Assembly (NCBI RefSeq): GCF_001667315.1
Contig: NZ_LZHT01000118.1
Span: forward strand, 1 to 64,000
DNA: 64,000 nucleotides
Reading direction: 5' to 3'
Source: Mycobacterium sp. 852002-10029_SCH5224772
GTDB lineage: Bacteria; Actinomycetota; Actinomycetes; Mycobacteriales; Mycobacteriaceae
Below, piece by piece: positions 51,358 to 59,295 of this stretch. A program made the position numbers and the translations under genes. A model generated the notes under the pieces. That model searched no databases, was not told where the DNA came from, and saw only the letters and a list, made by a program, of their open reading frames with translations. The stretch's first letter is position 1. Each line of letters opens with the position of its first letter.

Positions 51358-52746
51358 TCAGTCGCGCAGCATCTCGGCGACCAGGAACGCCAACTCCAGC
51401 GACTGCTGGGTGTTCAGCCGTGGGTCGCACGCGGTCTCGTAGCGGCCGACCAAGTCGGTGTCCGAAATGTCTTGCGCCCCACCAAGACACTCGGTGACGT
51501 TCTCGCCGGTGATCTCGACGTGAATGCCGCCGGGATGGGTGCCCAGCGCGCGGTGGACCTCGAAGAAGCCCTGCACCTCGTCGACGATGCGGTCGAAGTG
51601 CCGGGTCTTGTAGCCGTTGGACGACTCGTGGGTGTTGCCGTGCATGGGGTCGCACTGCCAGATCACCTGGTGGCCGGCGGCCTGGACCTTCTCCACGATC
51701 GGCGGCAGCAGGTCGCGCACCTTGTTGTTGCCCATCCTGCTCACCAACGTCAGCCGGCCGGGCTTGTTGTGCGGGTCGAGCCGCTCGACGTATTCGACGG
51801 CGAGCTCCGGGGTGATCGTCGGGCCGATCTTGACGCCGATCGGGTTGGCGATCACCTCCGCGAAGGCGACGTGTGCGCCGTCGAGCTGGCGGGTCCGCTC
51901 GCCGATCCACACGGTGTGCGCCGACAGGTCATACAGCTGGGGCTCGCCGCTGTCGCTTTCGGACAGGCGCAGCATCGACCGCTCGTAGTCGAGCACCAAA
52001 GCCTCATGGCTGGCGTAGATTTCGGCGGTCTGCAAGTTGCGGTCGGCCACCCCGCAGGCGCTCATGAAACGCAGACCGCGATCGATCTCGGTGGCCAGCG
52101 CCTCGTAGCGGGCACCCGCCGGCGATGTCCGGACGAATTCGCGGTTCCAGTCGTGAACCCCATGCAGCGACGCCAACCCCGAAGACGTCAGCGCCCGAAC
52201 CAGATTCATCGCCGCGCTGGCATTGGCGTAGGCACGCACCAGCCGCGACGGATCGTGCTCGCGCACCGCGGCGTCCGGGGCGAAGCCGTTGATCATGTCG
52301 CCGCGGTAGGACTTCAACCCCAACGCGTCGACGTCGGCTGAGCGTGGCTTCGCGTATTGCCCCGCGATGCGGGCCACCTTGACCACCGGCAAGCTCGAGC
52401 CGTAGGTCAGCACCACCGCCATCTGCAGCAGGGTGCGCACGTTGCCGCGGATGTGGGGTTCGGTGTTCTCGGTGAACGTCTCGGCGCAGTCACCGCCCTG
52501 CAGCAGGAACGCCTCACCCCTGGCCACCTGGGCCAGTTGCTCTTGTAGCCGGACGACTTCCGACGGCACCGTGACCGGCGGCACGCTCTCCAGGACCGTG
52601 CGCATCGCCGACGCCTGATCGGCGGGCCAGCTGGGTTGCTGGGCGGCCGGCTTGGCCAGGGCGGCGTCCAACCGCGCCCGCAGATCGGTCGGCAGCGGCG
52701 GCAGCGGCGGCAGCTGGTCGATCGGTATGTCGACGGTCCAGTTCAT
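51358..52746 (-). CDS. aroG: 3-deoxy-D-arabino-heptulosonate 7-phosphate synthase, class II
   Basis: First enzyme of the shikimate pathway, condensing PEP and erythrose 4-phosphate. 462 residues, identical in length to M. tuberculosis AroG. Class II landmarks are LLQGGDCAETF with the metal cysteine, KPRSADVDALGLKSYRGDMING, ANPIGVKIGPTITPE and QCDPMHGNTHE with metal His/Glu. The N-terminal 50 residues hold the extra allosteric segment (DIPIDQLPPLPPLPTDL) that mediates Phe/Trp feedback in mycobacteria. ATG at 52746. Confidence 0.96.
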   Translation of the reverse strand: MNWTVDIPIDQLPPLPPLPTDLRARLDAALAKPAAQQPSWPADQASAMRTVLESVPPVTVPSEVVRLQEQLAQVARGEAFLLQGGDCAETFTENTEPHIRGNVRTLLQMAVVLTYGSSLPVVKVARIAGQYAKPRSADVDALGLKSYRGDMINGFAPDAAVREHDPSRLVRAYANASAAMNLVRALTSSGLASLHGVHDWNREFVRTSPAGARYEALATEIDRGLRFMSACGVADRNLQTAEIYASHEALVLDYERSMLRLSESDSGEPQLYDLSAHTVWIGERTRQLDGAHVAFAEVIANPIGVKIGPTITPELAVEYVERLDPHNKPGRLTLVSRMGNNKVRDLLPPIVEKVQAAGHQVIWQCDPMHGNTHESSNGYKTRHFDRIVDEVQGFFEVHRALGTHPGGIHVEITGENVTECLGGAQDISDTDLVGRYETACDPRLNTQQSLELAFLVAEMLRD

Positions 52747-52836
52747 CGGTCCATCGTAACCGGGGCGTGGACGCCCCTGGTCAGGGCTGATCAGCGTGAA
52801 CGCCGTCGATCTGGGCTCGATCGCCTCGGGGCGGTC

Positions 52837-53331
52837 TCAGTCTGCCGCTGTGATCAACCGGAATCGGTGGAGCTGATCGCGGGCGTCGACCAGCGCGTCG
52901 TGGGCGTCGGATGACCGCGGCGGCATCCGCGGGCTGCCCCGGTCTTCCCACAGTTGCCGCAGCTCCCGGGTGAAACGCGGGATGGCCCGCGGCAGTTCCG
53001 GCATCGGGCCCCACAACTGGCACAGCGCGACGTGGTCGTAAGCCGCCACCCACGCCCACAGTTCGATCGGCTCCGGGGTTGCCTGCCCAGAATTCAGGCC
53101 GAAGAACTCTTCCAGGTCCTCGCGGATCCGCCTGCGTGAGCGCCACAACTGCGACGCCGGCGGCGGCAACTTGGGCAGCACGTTGGCGCGCACCCACGGC
53201 CCGGCGCGCTCGGGGTCGAATTCCGTGGATACCGCGTAGTACTCGCGGCCGTCCTCGGCGGCAACCCCGATCGAGATCAGCTCGATGGTGCGGCCGTCCT
53301 CGATGAATTCGGTGTCGTAGAAGTACCGCAC
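52837..53331 (-). CDS. DEDDh-type 3'-5' exoribonuclease, Rv2179c homologue
   Basis: A 164-residue RNase-T-like exonuclease. The catalytic acids are in YDTEF (Asp6, Glu8), the middle Asp lies in AAYDHVALCQL, and HDALVD supplies the His and last Asp of the DEDDh set. The M. tuberculosis protein (RNase AS) is a 3' exoribonuclease with preference for adenosine (recalled from the literature). The ATG at 53331 places the first motif at residue 5 as in relatives. A 52-bp repeat pair lies just upstream. Confidence 0.9.
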   Translation of the reverse strand: MRYFYDTEFIEDGRTIELISIGVAAEDGREYYAVSTEFDPERAGPWVRANVLPKLPPPASQLWRSRRRIREDLEEFFGLNSGQATPEPIELWAWVAAYDHVALCQLWGPMPELPRAIPRFTRELRQLWEDRGSPRMPPRSSDAHDALVDARDQLHRFRLITAAD

Positions 53332-53346
53332 CGGAAGAAGCCTAGA

Positions 53347-53454
53347 CCGGCGACGATGAGTGCCGGCACGGCACGAAAAAGGAGACGGTCACTCAAGCTC
53401 AGCCGGCGACGATGAGTGCCGGCACGGCACGAAAAAGGAGACGGTCACTCAAGC
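53347..53454. repeat. Two perfect 52-bp direct repeats (minisatellite, MIRU-like)
   Basis: Copies at 53347-53398 and 53403-53454 are identical over 52 bp, with a 4-bp TCAG joint (56-bp period). The unit begins CCGGCGACGATGAG, contains the 10-bp palindrome GTGCCGGCAC, an A-run and GGAGACGG. Size, intergenic position and the CCGGCGACGATG start resemble mycobacterial interspersed repetitive units. The pair fills most of the gap between two minus-strand genes. Confidence 0.9.
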
Positions 53455-53472
53455 GGCGGCGGGCGCGGCGGC

Positions 53473-54357
53473 CTATCTGCCGATCAGGATGGGACCGGTG
53501 GGGGCCGGCGCGGGATGAATCTCGTCGTCCAGCCTGGCGTCCACCGCATGTTGGTCCGGGAACCGCGGCGTGCCGGCGATGGCGCACTGCAGATACAGCT
53601 TGGCCCGCACCACCGGGCGGCGCAGCCGCCGTTCGCGCTGCAGCGCGCGGCGCATCTTGTCCGCCTGCGTGGAGTAGCGCCAGCGGGCCCAGGGCGCGTG
53701 CGGGCGCGACAGCCGGATCGCCCCGATGACCAGCAGGATGACCAGAAACATGCCCAGCAGGCCCGTCCATACCTTGCCCTTGAGCACCACCACGACGGCC
53801 AGCGGCAGCGTCAGCGCCATGGCGCCGCCCACCACGGCCCGCAGTGCCACCGAATTGGCGTCATGCCAGATCGGCAGGAAGAACATCAGCGGGTGCAGAC
53901 CCATCATCAACAGCCCGGCCACCGCCACGGCGGCAAAGACCGCATCGACCGACGTGCGGCCGTCCTCGGACCAGTAGACGTCGGACAGATGCAGGATCAA
54001 CGCGTACTCGTCGAGGACCAAGGCGGCGCCGACCCCGAAAAAGGTAGCGGCCATCATGAACTGAGGCTCATGCCCATCGATGGACAGCGTGACCAGCGTC
54101 AGCCCGGAGAGCAGCGTCAGGACCACCCCGAACGTCACGTGGTGGATGTGCACTCCCCCGACGTGGACGTTGCGCGGGTGCCACCACCTGGTGGGCTGGC
54201 CGTTTTCGACGCGGCGACGGATGAGCCGCACGAACGTCCGCGTGACGAAAAACGTCAAGATAAAGGCCACCAGGCAGCACAACAGTGGCAGGTGGCCCCG
54301 ATCGTGAATGTCATGTTCGAACCATCGGGACATCTCGTCCCCGAACGAGTGGAGCAC
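53473..54357 (-). CDS. Integral membrane protein, Rv2180c homologue
   Basis: A polytopic protein of 294 residues (286 if it starts at the ATG at 54333, which has GGGGACGAG upstream). Six or seven hydrophobic segments are visible: LPLLCCLVAFILTFFVT, VTFGVVLTLLSGLTLVTL, FMMAATFFGVGAALVL, VFAAVAVAGLLMMGLHPLMFF, VVGGAMALTLPLAVVVVL and LLGMFLVILLVIGAI. The first extracytoplasmic or cytoplasmic loop is His-rich (WWHPRNVHVGGVHIHH), which could bind a metal. The C-terminal 85 residues are basic and soluble. No known family function. Confidence 0.87.
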   Translation of the reverse strand: MLHSFGDEMSRWFEHDIHDRGHLPLLCCLVAFILTFFVTRTFVRLIRRRVENGQPTRWWHPRNVHVGGVHIHHVTFGVVLTLLSGLTLVTLSIDGHEPQFMMAATFFGVGAALVLDEYALILHLSDVYWSEDGRTSVDAVFAAVAVAGLLMMGLHPLMFFLPIWHDANSVALRAVVGGAMALTLPLAVVVVLKGKVWTGLLGMFLVILLVIGAIRLSRPHAPWARWRYSTQADKMRRALQRERRLRRPVVRAKLYLQCAIAGTPRFPDQHAVDARLDDEIHPAPAPTGPILIGR

Positions 54358-54450
54358 TCCTGAAACCTACGCCTTCGCGCGGCGATGCCGTGGGAGCCGC
54401 GCTGCACCAGGGATGTCCGGGCGCGGGCACCCATTACGCTGTTGTGCGAC

Positions 54451-55743
54451 ATGAGTACACGGCAGGCGCCCGGGGCGGGCTTACCAGGTAAGCGTGGCCC
54501 CGGGTGGGCGCTGGTGTGGGGCGTGGCTTGGCTGGCCGCCGCGGCGGGGCTCAGTTACGCGGCGTGGCAGTTGTTCGGGCACACCCCGTATCGCATCGAC
54601 ATCGACGTCTATCAGATGGGCGCCCGGGCCTGGATGGACGGCCGGCCGCTGTACCGCGGAGACGTGCTGTTCCACACGCCGATCGTGGATCTGCCGTTCA
54701 CCTATCCGCCGCTGGCCGCCATCGTGTTCTGCCCGTTCGCCTGGATGCACATGCCGGCCGCCAGTGTCGCGATCACCGCCTTGACGTTGGTGCTGCTGGT
54801 CGTGTCGACCGTGATCGTGCTGACCCGGCTCGACGTGTGGAGCGCCTCCGCTGTGCTGCCTGGGCCGGCCTGGCTGCGCCGGTGGTGGCTGGCCATCGTC
54901 GCCGCGGCGGCGGCGGCGATCTGGCTGGAACCGATCAGCTCGAACTTCGCCTTCGGTCAGATCAATGTTGTGCTGATGACGCTGGTGATCGCCGACTGCC
55001 TGCCGCGCCGCACGCCGTGGCCGCGCGGGCTTTTGCTGGGGCTGGGCATGGCGCTGAAGCTGACGCCGGCGGTGTTTCTGCTCTATTTCCTGCTGCGCCG
55101 CGATCACCGGGCGGCGTTGACCGCGCTGGCGTCGTTCGTGGGGGCGACGCTGCTGGGTTTCGCCCTGGCCTGGAACGACTCGTGGGAGTACTGGACGCAC
55201 ACCGTGCACCACACCGACCGGATCGGTTCCGCGTCGTTGAATACCGACCAGAACATCGCCGGCGCCCTGGCCCGGCTGGGGCTGGGACAACAGGAGCGCT
55301 TCCTGCTGTGGGTGGCCGCATCGCTGGTGGTGCTGGCGCTGACGGTCTGGGCGATGCGGCGGGTGCTGCGCGCCGACGAGCCGACGCTCGCGCTGGTCTG
55401 CGTCGCGCTGTTCGGGCTGGTGGTGTCGCCGGTGTCGTGGTCACACCATTGGGTGTGGGTGCTGCCCGCGGCGCTGGTGACGGCGATCTTGGCCTGGCGG
55501 CGCCGCAACGCGCCGCTGATGGTCGTCAGCGCCGTCGGGGTTGCGCTGATGAGGTGGACTCCGATCGACCTGCTGCCCAAGCATCACGAGGCGAGCGCGG
55601 TGTGGTGGCGCCAACTCGCCGGGATGTCCTACGTGTGGTGGGCGCTGGCGGTCATCGTCGCGGCCGGCGTCGCCGTCACCGCCCGCGGGGTTTCGCGGGA
55701 GACCGCTCCGGAGCCGTTGGCGCCGGTTACCGCGGTCGGCTAA
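54451..55743 (+). CDS. Alpha-(1->2)-mannosyltransferase, Rv2181 homologue
   Basis: A polytopic GT-C (DUF2029/GT87) enzyme of 430 residues. The orthologue adds alpha-1,2-linked mannose branches to lipomannan and lipoarabinomannan (known). The catalytic acid region is in the first outside loop (RIDIDVYQMGARAW), followed by conserved LPFTYPPLAA, EPISSNFAFGQINV and LNTDQNIAGAL. About ten membrane helices. The ATG at 54451 lies 10 bases after TACGCT (54435-54440), a -10-like hexamer, so the leader may be nearly absent. The stop overlaps the convergent acyltransferase gene by 4 bp. Confidence 0.92.
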   Translation: MSTRQAPGAGLPGKRGPGWALVWGVAWLAAAAGLSYAAWQLFGHTPYRIDIDVYQMGARAWMDGRPLYRGDVLFHTPIVDLPFTYPPLAAIVFCPFAWMHMPAASVAITALTLVLLVVSTVIVLTRLDVWSASAVLPGPAWLRRWWLAIVAAAAAAIWLEPISSNFAFGQINVVLMTLVIADCLPRRTPWPRGLLLGLGMALKLTPAVFLLYFLLRRDHRAALTALASFVGATLLGFALAWNDSWEYWTHTVHHTDRIGSASLNTDQNIAGALARLGLGQQERFLLWVAASLVVLALTVWAMRRVLRADEPTLALVCVALFGLVVSPVSWSHHWVWVLPAALVTAILAWRRRNAPLMVVSAVGVALMRWTPIDLLPKHHEASAVWWRQLAGMSYVWWALAVIVAAGVAVTARGVSRETAPEPLAPVTAVG

Positions 55744-56468
55744 CCGGCAGCGGTCTCGGGAATGCGCGCGGCCTCGCCGTCGGCCGCGTCACCGTCGCCG
55801 CCCTTTTTTAGGCTGACCGCGTAAATGTCGACGTACTCCTGCCCGGACAAACCCATCAGCTCGTAGATCACTTCGTCGGTGACGGCCCGCTCGATGAAGC
55901 GGTTGCCGGCCAACCCGTCGAAGCGCGAGAAGTCCATGGGCTCGCCGAAGCGAACGGTGACCCGGCCGAACCGCAACATGTTGGTCCCGGGCGGGTTGAC
56001 GACGTTGGTGCCGATCATCGCGACCGGGATCACCGGGACCCCGGTCTCCAGGGCCAGCCGCGCCAGCCCGGTCTTGCCCTTGTACAGCCGGCCGTCCGGG
56101 GACCGCGTGCCTTCGGGGTACATGCCCAGCAGCTTGCCCTGGTCCAGCACCTGCTGCGCGGTCCTCAGCGCGGCCTGAGCGCTGTCGGCATCGGTACGGT
56201 CGATCGGCACCTGCCCAACGGCGGTGAAGAACCACCGCTGGAACCATCCCTTCACGCCGGTGCCGGTGAAATATTCCGACTTGGCCAGGAAGGTGATTCG
56301 ACGCCGCACGACCAGCGGAAGATAGAAACTGTCCATCACGGCCAGGTGATTACTTGCCAGTATCGCCGGCCCGGAGCTCGGAACGTGTTCTAAGCCTTCA
56401 ATTTTCGGCCGACCGAGCAGAGATAGCAACGGGCCGAGGAGTACGTACTTGAACAGCCAGTACCACAT
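55740..56468 (-). CDS. 1-acyl-sn-glycerol-3-phosphate acyltransferase (PlsC family), Rv2182c homologue
   Basis: A 242-residue membrane-associated acyltransferase. Motif I is NHLAVMDS, a variant of NHxxxxD with the catalytic His and Asp. Motif III is YPEGTRSPDG and motif IV PVIPVAMIG. An N-terminal hydrophobic helix (LFKYVLLGPLLSLLG) anchors it. It would acylate lysophosphatidic acid in phospholipid synthesis. The ATG at 56468 is set by AGGGAGGGCC upstream. The open frame before it has no family similarity. Confidence 0.92.
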   Translation of the reverse strand: MWYWLFKYVLLGPLLSLLGRPKIEGLEHVPSSGPAILASNHLAVMDSFYLPLVVRRRITFLAKSEYFTGTGVKGWFQRWFFTAVGQVPIDRTDADSAQAALRTAQQVLDQGKLLGMYPEGTRSPDGRLYKGKTGLARLALETGVPVIPVAMIGTNVVNPPGTNMLRFGRVTVRFGEPMDFSRFDGLAGNRFIERAVTDEVIYELMGLSGQEYVDIYAVSLKKGGDGDAADGEAARIPETAAG

Positions 56469-56553
56469 GGCCCTCCCTCTCTGCTTCACCCGCTGATGTT
56501 CTGCGCCAACTGTACCCATCCCCACGAGAAGGGACCACCTGCGACGCCGAGGC

Positions 56554-56931
56554 TCACTCGTCCAGCGTGACGGGGATGGGCTGATAACGGGTCCGCGGGG
56601 CGGCATCGCCGGCGTCGGTCGCGCCGCTGGGCGGACCGTCGGGCGGCGGCTCCGGTGTGGACGCCCGGTCAATGTCGTCGACGATGTCGCGGATCACCTG
56701 AAGCAAGGCGATGCTGTGGTCGGCGATCGCGGTGAGCAAGGGGTGTTGGTCGCCGGTCGCCAACGCGGCCAGCGCGCACACCGGGCACCACACCTGCTGG
56801 CACTTGCCGGTTCCGGGTCCTGCGCCCGCCGTCAGCGCCGCTGCCGCGCGCAGCGCGGGATCGATTCCGTCCAGAATCGACTGGGCGAGCCTGCGTAGCT
56901 CGGGACCGCTTTCGGGATGAGCCCCACTCAC
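56554..56931 (-). CDS. Conserved hypothetical protein, Rv2183c homologue
   Basis: A 125-residue protein with no recognised domain. It is mostly helical, with a cysteine pair pattern CQQVWCPVCALAAL near residues 44-57 that could hold a metal or form a disulfide. The C-terminal 40 residues are Pro/Ala/Asp-rich. The GTG at 56931 overlaps the stop of the upstream ATPase gene by 4 bp (GTGA), so it is translationally coupled to it. The gene group of four up to 58617 is conserved in mycobacteria. Confidence 0.85.
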   Translation of the reverse strand: MSGAHPESGPELRRLAQSILDGIDPALRAAAALTAGAGPGTGKCQQVWCPVCALAALATGDQHPLLTAIADHSIALLQVIRDIVDDIDRASTPEPPPDGPPSGATDAGDAAPRTRYQPIPVTLDE

Positions 56932-58187
56932 TTAGGCCACACCTCCGGATCTGGTCGAAAACGCACTGTCAGCTCACCATCCCGCAGGCGCGCGTCCAGC
57001 ACTGTGCAGCGCCGGAGCACGGACGCCAACCTCACCCTGCGCCGCAATCCGCCGGCGCTGATGATCAGGTCGTCATCGACCCTCCCCAACGTCAGCGCCG
57101 ACGGATCGAGTTGCGGCAACGCTAGCCGCATCCGGTAGATGGACCCAAGTCCCGTCCCGGATTCCAGGTCCACGGTGGGACGCAACGGGCCCGGCGGCGC
57201 GGCGCCGCCCCGGCGACGGGCGGCATCGAGCAGCGCGCCTAGCGCCTTGGCGCCGACCGGCTCGCCGGATAGGTGCGGGGTCATCACCAGGGCTACCTCA
57301 CCGATCGTGGCGTCGAGGTCGTCGAGCACGCTGCGCTGCTCGGCGATGCGTTCGGTGTACCAGTAGAAGGCAGGGTGCTCGGGCAGATTGCGGTACTCGT
57401 ACGACTCGTCTTGCAGCAGAACCTGGTTCACGATCAGCTCTTCGACGCGCACACCCATCAACGCCAGGGACCCCAGCGTCCGGGCCGCCTCCGCGGCGAC
57501 CACCCGCTCGGGGGTCAACACCAGATGCGCACTGACCAGCTCGCCGTCGGTGAGCAGCGCGCTGAGCGCCTCCACGCTCGCGCTGATGCGCTCGAGCAGC
57601 GCGACCACCGCCGCCGACCGGGCGTCATCGGCGGTCAGGGACAGCCGGCGATGCCGGGGCCACGCCCGCTCGACATAGAGCCCGAAAGTGGCGGGCAATG
57701 TCAACATCCGCAGCGCGTCCGCGGTCGACGCGCAATCGACCACCACGCGATCCCATCGGCCGGAGCCGGCCAGCTCACCGACGGCGTACAGGCCGAGCAC
57801 TTCCTGAACACCGGGCAGCGCCGAAAGTTCTTCGGGCGCAATGGTGCTCAGTTCGGAGTCGGGAAACCGCCGGTCGACTGTGGCGACGATGTCACGCCAG
57901 CGGACTTCGAGCAGGGCCAGGGTGTCCAAGGCCAGAGCGTCGAGAAACCCGCCGCCGGCCTCCGCGTCATCGGCGAGCACCCGCACGAGTTCGCCTCGGC
58001 TGGGCGGGACGGGGATGCCCAGCACATCACCCAGCGAGTGCGCCTGGTCGGTGGACACCACCAGCACCCGCTGCCCCGCGCTTGCGGCACTGACCGCGGT
58101 CGCGCAAGCCAGCGTGGATTTCCCTACCCCGCCTTTGCCAACGAAGAGACTGATCCGGGCCGGGGTGGGCTCAGCCGTCTCACTCAG
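56928..58187 (-). CDS. ArsA/GET3-like ATPase, Rv2184c homologue
   Basis: An anion-transporting-ATPase-like P-loop protein of about 419 residues. The deviant Walker A GKGGVGKST lies at residues 16-24 and is followed by LVVSTDQAHSLGDVLG (A' motif). Switch motifs and VVVDCAST follow in the middle. No ATG, GTG or TTG exists between the upstream in-frame stop (58205) and the P-loop. The first canonical start, GTG at 58067, would remove the P-loop. I therefore propose the CTG at 58187, which overlaps the stop of the upstream gene. The stop overlaps the next gene by 4 bp. Substrate unknown. Confidence 0.8.
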   Translation of the reverse strand: MSETAEPTPARISLFVGKGGVGKSTLACATAVSAASAGQRVLVVSTDQAHSLGDVLGIPVPPSRGELVRVLADDAEAGGGFLDALALDTLALLEVRWRDIVATVDRRFPDSELSTIAPEELSALPGVQEVLGLYAVGELAGSGRWDRVVVDCASTADALRMLTLPATFGLYVERAWPRHRRLSLTADDARSAAVVALLERISASVEALSALLTDGELVSAHLVLTPERVVAAEAARTLGSLALMGVRVEELIVNQVLLQDESYEYRNLPEHPAFYWYTERIAEQRSVLDDLDATIGEVALVMTPHLSGEPVGAKALGALLDAARRRGGAAPPGPLRPTVDLESGTGLGSIYRMRLALPQLDPSALTLGRVDDDLIISAGGLRRRVRLASVLRRCTVLDARLRDGELTVRFRPDPEVWPK

Positions 58188-58617
58188 CCTCGACTCGTTT
58201 CTTCAGATCCTTCAACGCGGTATCGGTCAAACGTCGCTCGGCCTTGCGTTTGAGCAAGCCGATCATCGGCATGGCCAGGTCGACGGAGAGTTCGTAGGTG
58301 ACTTCGGTGCCGGATCCCTTGGGCGCCAACCGATACGACCCTTCAAGAGAACGTAGCAGCGAGCTCGAGACCAGTGTCCAGCTGACCGATCGACGGTCCT
58401 TGGGCCATTGGTAGGACATGACCATGGTGTCTTTGAGGACAGTGGCGTCCATGACGATCCGCGCCACTTTCGGGTAGCCGTCGGCGTCCTTCTCCTGAAC
58501 CTCGGCTTCCTTGTATTCCGAGATCCATTGCGGGTACGAATCGATATCCGCGATCACCTGCATCACGGTGCCCGGATCGGCATCGATGTAGATGGTTTGC
58601 GTCGTCTTCTCCGCCAC
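58180..58617 (-). CDS. SRPBCC/START-like family protein, Rv2185c homologue
   Basis: A 145-residue polyketide-cyclase/lipid-transport-fold protein (SRPBCC superfamily), with the N-terminal strand QTIYIDADPGTVMQVIADIDSYPQW, a hydrophobic pocket, and the long C-terminal helix (LKRKAERRLTDTALKDLKKRVEAE). Such proteins bind hydrophobic ligands; the ligand here is unknown. GTG at 58617. It is joined by overlap to the ATPase gene and follows a related SRPBCC gene (58733-59122), giving two SRPBCC proteins plus an ArsA-like ATPase in one unit. Confidence 0.87.
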   Translation of the reverse strand: MAEKTTQTIYIDADPGTVMQVIADIDSYPQWISEYKEAEVQEKDADGYPKVARIVMDATVLKDTMVMSYQWPKDRRSVSWTLVSSSLLRSLEGSYRLAPKGSGTEVTYELSVDLAMPMIGLLKRKAERRLTDTALKDLKKRVEAE

Positions 58618-58649
58618 CTGGTTGCTGCCCTCTCTCCCACAAGCAGATC

Positions 58650-58684
58650 GGCCCCGGCTTCTCGGAACCGGCCGTGCCGGGGCC
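58650..58684 (-). terminator. Hairpin in the gap between two SRPBCC genes
   Basis: GGCCCCGGC (58650-58658) and GCCGGGGCC (58676-58684) form a perfect 9-bp GC stem, with an inner CGG-AA-CCG stem. It lies between the stop at 58733 and the start at 58617 on the minus strand, without T-run. It may reduce readthrough or stabilise the downstream message. Confidence 0.4.
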
Positions 58685-58732
58685 CCGCCGGTCTCGGTCC
58701 GAAACGGTACTCTCTGCGCGGACCCGACCCGG

Positions 58733-59122
58733 CTAAACTACCGGAGAAACTCCGACCGGACGTGACCGTTCCAGTGTCGTCTTGACCTCAAAGGCCATTT
58801 TTTTACCCGCCACTCGGCGGCGGTGTGTGATTTTCGCCAGGTTCAGCTTGGCCAGCTGCCAGGCCGCCACCCCGGTCGGCTCGGCGTGCAGGAAGTAGTG
58901 CAGCACGACCCCGTCCAGCGACGGCTCCAGCCAGACCTCCATGGTCCCGGTCAACGCCCCGGTGACCGACCACCGGATGCCCTTGTCGGCGCGGTCCTCG
59001 ACGACCTGCAGCCGCAGGTCCGGCCACCAGCGGCGCCAGCTCGACTGATCCGCGACCGCGGCGCCCACCCGTGCGCCGTCGGCGGCGACAAACGTCTCAT
59101 CCGCGATCTGGATGCTGTTCAT
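58733..59122 (-). CDS. SRPBCC family protein, Rv2186c homologue
   Basis: A 129-residue protein of the same length as its M. tuberculosis counterpart. It starts with SIQIADETFVAADGARVGAAVADQSSWRRWWPDL, the typical SRPBCC first strand and helices, and has GIRWSVTGALTGTMEVWLEP in the barrel. The last helix is basic (LAKITHRRRVAGKKMAFEVK). Ligand and function unknown. The ATG at 59122 fits homologous length; the in-frame extension to 59140 adds six residues. It is divergent from fadD15. Confidence 0.85.
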   Translation of the reverse strand: MNSIQIADETFVAADGARVGAAVADQSSWRRWWPDLRLQVVEDRADKGIRWSVTGALTGTMEVWLEPSLDGVVLHYFLHAEPTGVAAWQLAKLNLAKITHRRRVAGKKMAFEVKTTLERSRPVGVSPVV

Positions 59123-59295
59123 GCCCACAGCTTCACACACGGCCCCCGGCGCTCCGCCGAGGGCGTCCGGACGCGGCGGCAGGCAATCGCGGTCGCGGCC
59201 GGCTATCGCCGTGCTGGCTCGATGCTCGGATTAGGCTGGTCGACAGCAACCCCGCCTGCCGGGAATCTTTCACGAGGTCAATTGAGGTCATAAGA

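Noticed and set aside
53347..53454. CRISPR array
   Set aside because: Only two 52-bp units with a 4-bp joint, no spacers of proper length and no cas genes. A minisatellite explains it.
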